Source: Chara braunii
Taxonomy: Eukaryota; Streptophyta; Charophyceae; Charales; Characeae
Assembly (NCBI GenBank): GCA_003427395.1
Contig: BFEA01000085.1
Coordinates: 1,905,461-1,952,237, forward strand
Direction of reading: 5' to 3'
Length of the DNA stretch: 46,777 nt
Shown: positions 20,429-31,490 of the stretch, piece by piece
Position numbering within the stretch: position 1 is the stretch's first letter
How the letters are laid out: each line of letters begins with the position of its first letter
Notes under the pieces: model-generated
The model's input: the letters and a program-made list of their open reading frames with translations, nothing else
Databases searched by the model: none
Told to the model about the DNA's origin: nothing
Position numbers and translations under genes: made by a program

Positions 20429-20470
20429 GCATTTGAACTGTGTATGGCCATATTGGCCACAACACATACA
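20429..20470 (-). other. CCHC zinc knuckle of A2 Gag
   Basis: Translates as CMCCGQYGHTQFKC, which fits C-x2-C-x4-H-x4-C (Cys 1, Cys 4, His 9, Cys 14). This motif in the nucleocapsid part of Gag binds the element RNA. Confidence 0.75.
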
Positions 20471-21749
20471 AGCTGCACGGGAATATCGTTCCCTCCACAC
20501 ATCCTCAATAAGCCCCGCTTTTTCCCATGGAGGCGCATTGGGGTCTACTTGACTCTTTGATCTAACCTTTCTGAACTACGGCAGCGGCTGCTCCACCCTC
20601 TGAAGCTTCTGGGCCATCCGACTTTGTCTCCACTCCTTCCTGGAAGTCGTGGTCCAACTCAATGGTGTTGCCATCATTGTCGACGAACATAATGTGCCCC
20701 TTGGCCTTCCAATTGGGAAACGATTTCTTCTTCCTTCCGTCTGGTGTGGGTTGTTGACTGTGCCCGATAGGGCCTTCTTGCTAAATGAGGGAAAGTTGTG
20801 TACTGTGATCATGGCCTCACTTGCCATTTGATTCCTGATCTCCATGGGAGACACCTCAGGAAAGTGGTGAGTAAGACCTGGGGGTCGCATCGCACACCAG
20901 GAACACAGATTAGACGCTCTACTGCGTTTGTGACATCCCTTACTGACCTGAACTTCTTTGAGCCCAGGTTCAGCAGCCCATCGGTGCCTCCTGCATGCCA
21001 CCTTTCTTCCACTAGCTTGAGGAAGTTATCCAATCTCTAGGTGACTGCCCAAGCGAGGAAGTCATGATTGTATCCCTGAAGTTGTACGTACCCACTCAAC
21101 CGCCTTGCTGCACTCCCCTCAAGGTTTCAAGCACTTCCTCATGCGGCAAGGTCAACTTACACTTCACGTAGACTGGCACCGTCCTCAACCATGTGTTGAG
21201 GTACTCACCCTTCTTATCACCTGAGAAGGGCTTTGACCTTGTCCCGGAGCCTGTGTGAGTACAGGCTGTGGGGCCTGTGGGGCAGGTTGCTGCACCTGCT
21301 GCTGCTGGGGCTGCGTGCACTGCGGCTGTGCTTGCTGTACCTGCCCGGTCAGCGCTGGCTGCGGAGCGGCAGACTGCCCTGCAGCGGCAGTCTGCAGTTG
21401 TCTGCAGTGGAGGGTAAGAATAGACTGGCTGGACTGGAACCTGTATGCTCGGTCCTGCTGAGAACCCGCCTATCAAAGGCATGTCAAGATGGGGAGCAGT
21501 CTGTACCGGAACCGGAGGTAGTGTAAATGGGCCTGCCCCTGCTACCGGTGGGACAAAAGGAGGAGATTGTACCACCGGCCAGGCACCTGGCCGAGATGGT
21601 GAAGGTGAAACCTGAACTCGTCCGACCAGCACGGCCAGACTTCTTTGGATATCCTGCAAGAGGACCGTATGGTAGTCCTGCATCTCTACATCATCTAGCA
21701 GGGCCGCCCTAACTATCCTTACATCGGCATCCATATTCATCAGATCCAT
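20471..21749 (-). pseudogene. Gag, central and C-terminal part (A2)
   Basis: The first segment (21096-21749) starts MDLMNMDADVRIVRAALLDD, followed by Pro/Gln/Val-rich low-complexity sequence. It then has KPFSGDKKGEYLNTWLRTVP and VKCKLTLPHEEVLETLRG, typical of the retrotransposon gag capsid. Two further overlapping frames (20809-21033, 20576-21001) cover the rest of the capsid (MDNFLKLVEERWHAGG, FRSVRDVTNAVERL) and lead to the zinc knuckle. The Ala/Cys-rich run in 21250-21400 comes from a CTG/CAG-like stretch read out of frame. The gene is broken by at least three frame changes. Confidence 0.75.
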
Positions 21750-21789
21750 CTCCTCTTAGCTCCTGCATGTTCACTTCTCTCCGCTGCAT

Positions 21790-21919
21790 CCTTGACCTAC
21801 GTCTAATCATTCTTTCTTTTCTGCCTGTATCTCAGCTAATGCGTGCTGTAGCCTCCTTGACCTACGTCTAATCATTCTTTCTTTTCTGCCTGTATCTCAG
21901 CTAATGCCTGCTGTAGCCG
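21790..21919. repeat. 65-bp tandem duplication inside A2 gag
   Basis: CCTTGACCTACGTCTAATCA starts at 21790 and again at 21855; the two 65-base units differ at one visible base (GCGTGC against GCCTGC). Being 65 bases long, the duplication shifts the reading frame and separates the two gag segments. Near identity means it is recent. Confidence 0.93.
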
Positions 21920-21987
21920 TGCTTCGTGATCATCTGCTCGCTGAATGGCGACCTCCTAAGGAGTTAACTCTAATTGCTGGTTAACCA

Positions 21988-22242
21988 TTACGCCAGTGGA
22001 TTAGCCTGTGTGCCCGTGGCCCCACTAGTCCCTGCACCAATGGCTTGGGAACTTTGTTGCGCAGCAGTTGCCATTGTGGCCGCTGAGGCAGTTGCCTTTC
22101 TGGCGAAGGCCCTGCTTGCCTCTGCGTCCCTTGCAATCCTCTGCTGACGTTGCCTTTCCCTAGCCTCTTGGAACAAAAGACGATCTCCCTTGGTTCCTAA
22201 AGATATGTGAAACAACGGAAGTCTTCGGCTCGACGAATGCAA
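21988..22242 (-). pseudogene. Gag N-terminal coiled region (A2)
   Basis: An 84-codon open segment with a strongly helical basic stretch (RERQRQQRIARDAEASRAFA) and an Ala/Ser/Thr-rich tail. It sits between the leader and the main gag frame and resembles the coiled N-terminus of Gag. It is separated from the next gag segment by stops and the 65-bp duplication. Confidence 0.5.
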
Positions 22243-23446
22243 GATCCAACTGTCTGGGTCAATTTATTCTCCGTCGCTCATATGCTACAGCAATATACAT
22301 GGTCTGCACTAGGACACTCTACCGCAGCTTAGTGGTCAAACCGAAAATAATAAGTAATTAATCGGTGGCAATAACAAAAGATACACAGTTGGGTTCAACA
22401 GGCTAGTCCAGATTCCTACGAACAAGTTGGAACAACTCTATTTAATCTGACAAGTTCTCAAACAGAATGCAAATGCGGGAAAACAGATTGTTCTACCTAT
22501 GCTGTCTGTCAGATGTGTTAATGGCTGTCACATCTAACTAATCAAAGATAAAAATAGAATTGCTTGTATGGATGTTTTGCAGGATGGAATTGACAACAAA
22601 CTATCACGTGAAATCCACCCCTTCCCCAATTCTTCTTGCAGTCACTTGACGTCAGCGTTCCTGAGCAACCCAGATAGCGCTAGTGTCTGAAGGTGTGCAC
22701 GGCCCACCCCTGCGCCCCAAGTCGTGAGCTATGGCCAGACCCGTTTGTGCTTTCTTTATCCTCGCAGTCAATGTGAATCGGTTTCCCCGCCGGAGGTTCT
22801 TTTGAGATGGTCCGGTGCTCGTCTTCCCCCATAGAACTGGCCAGTCCCCGACAACCTTACTAAGCGCAGCAGGCAGACAAAGGACAAAAGCAGCAAAGCA
22901 TGCGTGCTCTACTCCGGGTGGGTTGGCATGGTGATCGTGCCCCTGTGCTTCTTCCAAGGCCCTTCAGATGGCAAGGCCCTTCAGATGGCAACGCCCTCCC
23001 TTTCCAGATGCTCCACGTGAACAATGTCGACTCTCAAGGTTGGGCGCACTCGACTCCTCACATGAGAGGACTCTCAATACAGAACACACATCTTCACGGT
23101 AAGAGGTGGGTAGATAAGGTCAAGAGCAACGTACCTCAAAATAGCTGCCCCCAACCACAGATATTCTCTCCAGATGACCTGACGTCGATTGCGATGACCA
23201 ATCAATGCCTTGGCACAACCAGCATTATACCGCCGTTCCACCTCAGCTTCAATCGTGTGTCTGATAGTTCTCATCACACCGCAAACCCACAATAGCCTTC
23301 TTGGCGATACCCCTTATCTCCTGGGTCGCCTTCCTGCTTGCCTTCGCCCTCCTCACTGCACACTATCCACGGTCACTCCCGCAGCTGCCCGCGTACATTC
23401 ACCGCATAAGCAGAGACAAGCGCCAGATGAGCGCATACGTACCACA
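22243..23446 (-). other. A2 leader (5' untranslated region)
   Basis: 1.2 kb between the primer site and gag without a credible gene. It contains an exact 17-bp tandem duplication (22955-22971 and 22972-22988), a TGACGTCA (22647-22654), and mixed-composition DNA. Confidence 0.55.
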
Positions 23447-23458
23447 ACTCTGATACCA
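23447..23458 (-). other. Primer binding site of A2
   Basis: Minus-strand TGGTATCAGAGT matches the tRNA-iMet primer site at 11 of 12 bases. Three A bases separate it from the LTR edge TGCAAGG at 23462. This fixes the orientation of A2 and identifies the DNA to the right as its 5' LTR. Confidence 0.85.
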
Positions 23459-23461
23459 AAA

Positions 23462-23965
23462 TGCAAGGAAAATTAGCAATAGCAAAATACAGAAAACCAA
23501 GCCGCATCATACGTATGAAACCAGGTAGTCGTGACCTCGAAACACGAAATACACCAAATAAGAGCACAGCAGAGCTCACAAATGATAATGTTGAAACAGT
23601 CTCGTCATCATCATCCATGAACCAATGTTTCTCAGACTACAACTGGCAGATCCTATCTAGCCTATCTACTATGCCGCCGGTGACGTCAACAGTTTACCGA
23701 AGTACGAGCAGATGTCGGCCAATGTCGTCCGCATCAAGCACCAGATATGTCCTCGCCACACTCACAACCTCGATCCCCCACACAGATGCCAGATGCACCC
23801 AAAGACCAACATGTGTGTCATCCAGCAATGTGCAGGCAAGCTCGGTTATGGCTGCCTGCATTCAACCCTGCTCGCCCGTGAGCGCGTAGGCCACTCGCAT
23901 CAGCAGATAGCGCAGTAGTGTTTACGCTTGAAGCAGCGAGTGCCCGAATGTGCAGCCAGTGGCCA
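23462..23965 (-). mobile_element. 5' LTR of A2, partial
   Basis: Begins TGCAAGGAAAATTAGC, the reverse complement of the LTR end. It runs parallel to 8690-9180 and, in reverse complement, to the end of the A1 LTR. TGACGTCA lies at 23681-23688. Similarity ends near 23965, so the upstream promoter half is missing. It does not overlap the part of LTR kept at the 3' end of A2. Confidence 0.75.
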
Positions 23966-25740
23966 GGCACTTTGTCGTCCGTTCTGTGTCTGTCACCCAC
24001 AGGGGAGCTATTTCCCGACTCCTGCAACCTGCAATGCAACCAAGTCAGTACCAAAGCACAAACCCCCAGACACTGAATGACCTAGTACACATAAAATGTC
24101 AAATAGCGACCCCAAAACATATAACCTATAATGTTCAGTTTAACAACATAAGAGTCTGTCTGAGCATGCGCTGAAACAGTAGTATTTGGGCCTTATCTTG
24201 TGTTATGGCGGACCTAATGCAACATCTAGGTCAGACTGTCGGCTTATCGAAGTCGTCTGTAACTAACCCTTCGGTCCAAGCCACTCCCCTGGAATCTCCG
24301 AGTCTCGAACTCAATTGGGCTGATGATTCGGCAATCCACCTGGGCAAAAGGGCTTTGACCAAATCAACCTTCTCCGTCAAATTAGGACCAGAAAGGTACA
24401 GTTGGCCGAGGTGTGCTCGGCTTGGGTTTGCTGCTGCTGCAGTCTTCTGTATCCGAGACCGGCCGCTGCAGCAGTCCTTAAGATGTGCCACTGCTGCAGC
24501 ATTCTATATCCCAGATCCGGTGGCTCAGCGGTGTTCAATCTCTGGGGTATTTTCTAAGCTATGCTGAGTATAGCCTTGGCTGTCCTTCCCGAACATGAGC
24601 CCGGGTTTCTGACTATGAGTCTGTGATGTACTGATTTTCAGTCTGACTGTGGGCAGTCCGTCTGTAGTGGAGTGTGTCTGCCTCACAGTTCCACTGAGTA
24701 TGCTGCTATTTGCTGAGTTCTCAGTTGTAGCCTGCCTTTGTTGTGCGCGTACCATGCCTGTGTCTGAGTCCCGACTCCGGTTCTTTTTGGGACTTCAGGT
24801 TCTGTCGCCCGGTCTGAGTCTAGTTTCCGCTGGGTCTGTGTCTGGTACTTCGTTGAGTCCACTGACTCTGAGAACTGCTAAGCAAGGTCCGTCAAGTTGG
24901 TCCCAGCTTGTCCGCTCAGCGGATCAGCCGAATTTGAGACACTTCCTTGATCGAGTGAATCTTCCCGAACTTCAATGTACGAGCCCGCTGAACGCAGTCT
25001 GCTCGCCTCAGCGGAATTGCCGAATGAGCACATAGCGCGATCCGCTAAACTTGAGTCACTTCCTCAACGAAGGAGCCACCGCCCCTATGAGTGTCAAACT
25101 GAGTCCACGATAATACCGAGTGCTGAATCCACTGAATCTTGAGCCTGCAAAACGCTGAATATTTTCTTAAGCCCTTTTGAGTTTGCTATCTCGCCTTGAG
25201 TCCGTTCCCATTGAGACCTTGATATTGAGTCCAGTTTTTCAGAACTTGCAATCTGACCGCTAAGTCTGACAAGTGTCGCCAATTCAACTCGGAGTCCGCT
25301 GTCAGACTCAAGTCTGAGTCCGCCCCGAATCCAATCGTGAGTCTCCTGTCTGTTGCTGATTTAACCCTGGTTTTGCTGTTAGTTGCGAACTCAGTCCTCG
25401 AGCTTGAGTCTGAGATCTGAGTCTGCAAGAAGTCTGTGCTTGATGTTTCGGTGTCCTGCCACTGTCTGTTGTGTCCACAGACTTTACTGGTTTTGAGCTT
25501 GGTGCATCAGCCTGCTGACCAAGGCAGACTAGCTAAGAACTTGGCAGCACAGAGTCGGGAACTGTTGGTCAGGTCCGTAACTTTCAGATTTGTGACACCG
25601 CAATTAGTTCATCTCACTGAACTGCTGACCAGAGTTTGGCTGACACTTCAAGTTGCTAGGGCTGTCTCCTTCTATGTGCACCCTCACCAGGCCTTTTTCC
25701 CCTGGACCTAAGGTTCAGTCGTTTGGATGAGAGACCCCAA
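23966..25740. other. TGAGTC-rich non-coding DNA
   Basis: No gene is supported. From about 24590 to 25430 the motif CTGAGTC/TTGAGTCC recurs at high density, and around 24430-24530 a GCTGCAGCA motif recurs. Frames of up to 128 codons cross it (for example 24649-25035), but the translations are Ser/Leu-rich and match nothing. Confidence 0.5.
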
Positions 25741-26463
25741 ATGGATAAATAAATTCATTAGATTTTATGGATAAAATCTTGATAAGGAACGGAAGGGCAT
25801 CTCCCGCTCCGACCCAGAGTCCCACTTTCAATGACATGTGTTACCAACCCCAATCACGACGTCGTCTCAGACGGCTTCTGATCAGTACAGCCGACTGCCC
25901 TCACCCAAGAGCATTTTTGGAATTCGCAAGAAACTCAGTGGCAAACGGGAAATTCGCTTATTTTAACAGGTGAATATTCATGGAATTTATTTCAGAAACG
26001 GTGGCAGGGTAGGTCCTCCTTCCCCGTCTCACCGTGTGCCTAGCCAGTGAAGAATGCCCGTTTCTCCTTCCTCCCTCTCTTTTTCTTTTCACCTCTTTGT
26101 TTCCTTGTCCATTCAAGCTCACTGTTGCACTCGTCTGCTTCAGTGTGTCCATGTGCCGCCACCCTTTTTGGACCAAATCTAGTTGGCCACGTGAGCCAGA
26201 TCCATTCACTCCTTTGCCTCCCCTCTGTGGCCTCCCTCTCCCTCTCTCTCTCTTCACGTGTCCTTTCTCCTGCTATGTTGGATGAATCTATCGCAGAACT
26301 CAGCCCAGGTTCATTCACCCCTCACTTTGTGAATGTACGACTTTTTCTCGCTCTCTCTCTCTCTATGTCTGTCTGTGTGTGCGTGTGTGCGTGCGTGGTG
26401 TGCAAGCACACAAGCTGAGGGCGCTGTGGCCTGCTGGATCACTCACTATATGAGAGAAATGAG
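25741..26463. other. Mixed DNA with pyrimidine-rich stretches, no gene
   Basis: Contains CT-rich runs (about 26060-26260, 26350-26370) and a TG/CG run (26371-26398). The overlapping frames of about 90-120 codons on both strands are low-complexity Ser/Leu or Arg/Glu translations. Confidence 0.5.
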
Positions 26464-27170
26464 TATGAATCTTCAGCTGAAATGTGGAAAGATCTCGTCT
26501 CTCCCGACACACGCGCGTTCCTTTCCCATGCAATCAGATCACCGGAAGAGATCTGGTCCCTGCGAGTGAGGGCTCGGTTGCCACCTCCAGGGTACATGAG
26601 CTTTGTGCATGTATGTGACCAGGTAAACGTCCCCGTTCGTGCGTTTTTCCCTTAGTAGGATCGCAAGTGCAATCCGCAGCACAAGATCAGGCCAATTAGC
26701 TGTTGTTGGACATTGTTGCCTTGTTCTGTCGCGCAGGGATGGTGGTTTGTCTTGCACGTGTGTTAATTCACCTACTAGACATCGAGTATCCGTTCATACT
26801 CTCAGAATATAGAAATTTTTGGCTTCCTTGACAGGGTACTACGGTCTCCCCTGCGGCCAATAAACCATATCCAGGAATATGGGAAAGTTCACTGCCTCGA
26901 CATCATTAGTGCTCGACCACCGGCACAATTACGCACTTGATGAAGTGGAACAGAAGGGATCTTCAGCAAAGGTGTGGAAGGATACACCGCCACATACTTG
27001 GTCTTCTGCGGCACGATGAGAGAAGCAGCACGAATCTTCAGCTAGAACATGGAAAGATGCATATTGTGTATATGCCGTATATATTTATTTTCCTTGCGTC
27101 GGCCCACTCAACTGCTCACCCAGTAACAAAACATAATGGATCTGCAGGTAGAGCATGGAAGGATACATTG
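26464..27170. repeat. Interspersed 28-bp motif, first cluster (4 copies)
   Basis: Copies of ATCTTCAGCTAGAACATGGA followed by AAGATACA occur at 26464-26497, 26956-26989, 27031-27060 and 27137-27170, with 5-8 differences each. A weaker copy (AATATGGGAAAG) lies near 26876. The wider context (ATGAGAGAA...AGCA(C/T)GAATCTTCAG) also recurs. Spacing is irregular. A second cluster of four lies at 31226-31490. Confidence 0.7.
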
Positions 27171-30100
27171 GTCTCCTCCTGCTCTTCCTATTGCTGTCTG
27201 ACACTGAATGAACTTGCACTATAGGGTCCAGGTTCATTGGCTCAATAGGTACCTTATAACCCGCTAGACAAGGCACTCATGAGCAATGCTTGAGTGCATA
27301 CAAGCTGGGGGCGCCTATGCTCATTGCGTTGGGTGAAGATCCTCCTTCGTGCGCTGGTTGGGTACCGTCTCCCTGTGGAATCTGATTGAGATATGGCCTT
27401 GATTCGCGCACGAGATGGATTGCTTTCTCTCTTCCCCTCTTTCTTTCTCTCGCATGTGTACACCTTCTTGAAAGTGCAACCGTGCCGTTCTTAAATAAAA
27501 GAAAAGAACCTAGTGCACATACGCATCCAGGTGCTTCCCTCGAACAGACCACACTCACCTAAAGGGGCGCCTTCAGCAGGGAACGAATGGGACACGTAGA
27601 CACGCCCAGGTTCTTCCCCCGTTCCACACTAGTTCGCCCAAGCATGCACTTTACCTACTCCCGTGCGGTGCGAGGACACGCGCCTCCTTCTCTAGCTAGA
27701 GATCCGTCTCCTGATCCGTACGTGCCCCTTCCTCCCTCTTTAGTACTTTCGCTGCCACGCGCTCTGCTAGTGCGTGTGCTACTACCGTAAGTGCAGAGCT
27801 CGCCCGTGCGTGGTGGATTGGTTGTCCACGCACACTTGATCAGTGCGCCTGATCAAGCTCGTTTCCTTGCGTGCGCGGTCCACCCTGTGTGTTGATTAGT
27901 TCACAGTGTCGGTTTCAATGCGTTTGTGCGGGAAGAAAGTCCTGCTTGTGCGCTGGTTCGTGCATCAATTGCTTCCCGCTGATTGGGTGGGAAGCTGTCC
28001 GCAGCCCCGTGAGTGAACCTGACCAGATTCCTGGCCCTAGAGGGTGCATTAGATTAAGAGCATACCTTGCGTACATGAGCGCACCAGATCTCAGAGAGTA
28101 TGGTAGAAAGCTTGATTAGCTTCCTCTCAAGTGTCGGGCACGACGAAGCCCTTACTTGGCTCTCGGGTGCGCTCCTTAGTGCGTCTCAACGTCAATTGGG
28201 ACCCATGATCCCAGTTCATGCACTGCCGCCTGCATAATCCTACTGGTGCGTGATTTCACCACCTCACGTGATCCGAACCCGAGCTTCGGTTGTTCGTCTT
28301 GTGCGTTCTGGAGCTTGAGCTCCCGTGCATGAATGAAGCGCGCCTCCTCCTCCAGGTGCGCACCTTCCGGAAAGCACACGCTCGTTCCCCCTTACGTACC
28401 TGTTTGCTGGCATGTACGCTCATTACCAGGGTGTTTTCAATCCCCCGAGATCAAGCACTCGTGCGACTAGGGACCAGCACACTTCCCTGTGCTGGCATCC
28501 CTTCCAAGTGATCCTCTCCCCCCTTTAGAACGGCCTTGCCCAGCTTAAGTACTTCGTTGGGTCCAGCAGCAGCAGCCACCGGTACCATCGAGAGTCGGGT
28601 GCGTCGTCTAGAAGAATGCAGCGCCCGGGTATCGGCCCAGTCCAGAACCAATGCCCGAGCCTACTCCGTCCTCCCAACAATCACTAGTGGTACCAAAGGG
28701 CCGTACCATCGGGAAATTGCAGCGACCCGAAGCAGGACCTGAGTCTCCACACCTGATTTCGGTGTCGCGACCTAAATCCCTTCAATCGGTCCACCGCAAT
28801 AAATTAGGGAAGCCGCCATTAATCTTTCGGGGCCCCAGCTCAACCCTCAGGCTCTCGATCTTGTCGAAAACGGACGGATTCGATGACGTGGCGCCCAAAG
28901 AGTCACCATACTTCGACGGGAGGCCCAACGCATCCGTAATTATAACTCGACGGCGGTCACAAGTTCGGGTCACCCGAGCAGCGTACTGCATTTAGCATTA
29001 CAATTGCCTGTCGTTATTGCAATAATAAATTCTCCGGTTATCGCCGAGTCTTGGAAAAATCACCCTCCTTGGCCCATTGTGAGGAAACCCGGGGAGGGGC
29101 GCCTACCTTTCGCTGAAGCCAGCGGCAGCGGGGTCTGTCACCCGTCGTGCCCGCTTCAGAGGTCTCCAGCCGTCGGTAGGGAGATGAGTGTATGTTTTGC
29201 CTGTCATACCTTACCACGAAGCGAGTTCGAAAGCCCTTTTCACTGCGCAGCAAATTTAGAAATAAAATAATCACCGAGTTCTTTTCACTGCACAGCAAAT
29301 TCAAAAATAAAATTATTACCAATTCAGAGTATTCCGCTTCAATCTGATCCAGCATACATCAACGCTTACTGTCATAACGAACAACTCCCTCATCGAAGGA
29401 CAATGGCAACTGCCATTGTGTTCAACTGACCATTACTGTTTCACTATGCCCCCTAGAATGCTCGGTATAATGATTAGGAATGTACCCCTTCGCTGCTGAG
29501 ATGTTCGGAATGATCCCTCTTCACTGGTGAGAGCAGGCTGGCACACTGAGCATTTTCATACGGAAGGAATGACGACCAATGCCTGCAGCTTTTTGTTTTG
29601 GTCACGCAAGAGTTCTGATACTCCCAATTTGGGGTACCGCTCACACCCTCCTTCTCTTGCTAGAGCCTGCTCGATGGCTGATACTCAATCCCTCTCCTGA
29701 ACCTTTCACTTTTTCGATGCTGAGGCATGGGGGTTGCAGCACCAGATCGGGCGCCCAAGTTGGCGTCAACGTCAACCAGTAGATGACAAGTACCGTAGAC
29801 TCACAGCGGCGCGCGTTGTTTGGCATCACCCCAACCCCATTAGGCAACAGAGAGCTTCATGCCAGATTCAAGAGTGCTAGAGGATTCTCATTGCCCACCC
29901 CACGTTTAATTTAATCAAACAGATATTTGGAATTGCACACAGCAATCAGTCTTCTCAGATGCGAGCTGAATGACTTGCATGATACAACGTTAACCAGGGA
30001 TCAAGGGTGCAGTGTGCAATCTGCGCTCTCTCACTTTCGGTTCTCATTTACATATTTGCGCGCTCCCCTTTTCTATAGGCTCGAAGGAAACGAGCTCTTT

Positions 30101-30660
30101 CCCCATTGACTCAGTGCGAATGCATCTGGCAACGCGCGTGACCAGGTGCGTCTAAAGAGAGGTCCACAAATTAATTAACGTGAGATGCTCCTTTCTCACT
30201 CTCTCTCCCGTGCCAGCACACGCCCCCTCTCTGTCTGCTTGAAATCGCTGCATCCCACAAATTAACCAATCCGGTCCTTTCACACTTGGCAGCCCCACTA
30301 CACACCTCGCACCCACCGCGTGTGAACTCAGTCATACCACATGGATATACAGTTCAGTTCTTAACTCTCCATAGAGCACGTAGGGGAAATCAGTGCCCCT
30401 TTTGTTGGGCCTGGAGGCTTTGTGTGACAGTTATCAACATACATAGGACCAGGCAAGTAGAATGATGATCAGTAAATTCAGCAGCGTTATGTCCAAATCT
30501 TGATCGTTCGCGGATCCGAACGGTTGAAATCTCCATTTTCTAGCCCCCATGAACCCTGCGTTGTCTGATCTCCAGTTTGAGCTTTCCGGTGGTGAGAAAC
30601 GATATCGAAGCAAATCCCAACTTTGAAGTCCACGCGAGAAACTTCAGCCTCAACATGACC
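27171..30660. other. Repeat-region DNA between the two motif clusters, no gene
   Basis: GTGCG/GCGTG-rich DNA (about 27580-28480), an open stretch 28536-28995 with charged peptide sequence (TIESRVRRLEECSARV) that might be a decayed gag coiled region, a 45-bp tandem duplication (29236-29325), and otherwise nothing recognised. All frames are short and lack a motif I can name. Confidence 0.4.
29236..29325. repeat. 45-bp two-copy tandem duplication
   Basis: CTTTTCACTGC(G/A)CAGCAAAT starts at 29236 and at 29281; the two A/T-rich 45-base units share most positions. Confidence 0.85.
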
Positions 30661-30737
30661 ATTAATCCTTCTGATGGACCTCTCGTGGTGCGCAGCGGTT
30701 GACTGGTATCCCCAACAGGGGGATCTGACGGGGTTTT

Positions 30738-30738
<1 letters not shown>

Positions 30739-30798
<60 letters not shown>

Positions 30799-30799
30799 N

Positions 30800-30882
<83 letters not shown>

Positions 30883-30892
30883 TGTGTGTGTG
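30739..30892. repeat. (CT)n microsatellite followed by (GT)n, with an unresolved base
   Basis: An uninterrupted CT run of about 140 bp, then TGTGTGTGTGTG. An N at 30799 marks an assembly join, so the true length is uncertain. Ser/Leu and Arg/Glu frames here are artefacts. Confidence 0.97.
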
Positions 30893-31225
30893 TACAGTCT
30901 CTCCTTCTTTCTCTGTCCCTCTCAGTTTGCGCACTCGCTCTCTCTCCCCCTCAGTGTGAATGTGGCCCTATGGTTCAGCGCTCCTGCGCTGCTCTCTGTA
31001 ATTAGAGGGATCTTCTGTTGAAAGATGTAAAGACACACTGCAATATTTATTTATTTAATAAATTTGTCTCCTATGCAATCATGGCCCCAACTAACTATTC
31101 AACAGATAAGGATACTCACCATTCGAGAGATTTAGAATCTCAGGGAAGAACAGGGGGGGAATGTATCACTGTCTGTTTTCCGTGTGCTGCGGTCCGCGCC
31201 TGATGGCCATCAATGAGGGTGGAGG

Positions 31226-31490
31226 GAATGTACCTTCCCGGGGCAGAACATGGAAAGATACATTGTTCTGTGCACTACGTGAGTCGCTGGTGGATCGTCA
31301 TATGCGGAGGCTGAAACAAATCTTCAGTTAGAATATGGGAAAATACACGGTCATACTCGCTTTCTGTCACCCGTGCTGTACTGGCACCGCCGTGGGCTCA
31401 TCACATAAGGGAGCTGAATGTATCTTCAGCTAGAACACCAGTGTAGCGGCGAGAACAAACCCGCTGCTAGGACATGGAAAGATACGCGTG
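31226..31490. repeat. Interspersed 28-bp motif, second cluster (4 copies)
   Basis: Copies end near 31265, 31348, 31441 and 31490 (GGGCAGAACATGGAAAGATA, AATCTTCAGTTAGAATATGG, TATCTTCAGCTAGAACACC, GCTAGGACATGGAAAGATAC). They share the motif of 26464-27170, 4 kb away. Confidence 0.7.

Noticed and set aside
30739-31021. Ser/Leu-rich or Arg/Glu-rich proteins over the CT microsatellite
   Set aside because: Pure dinucleotide repeat with an N; translations carry no information.
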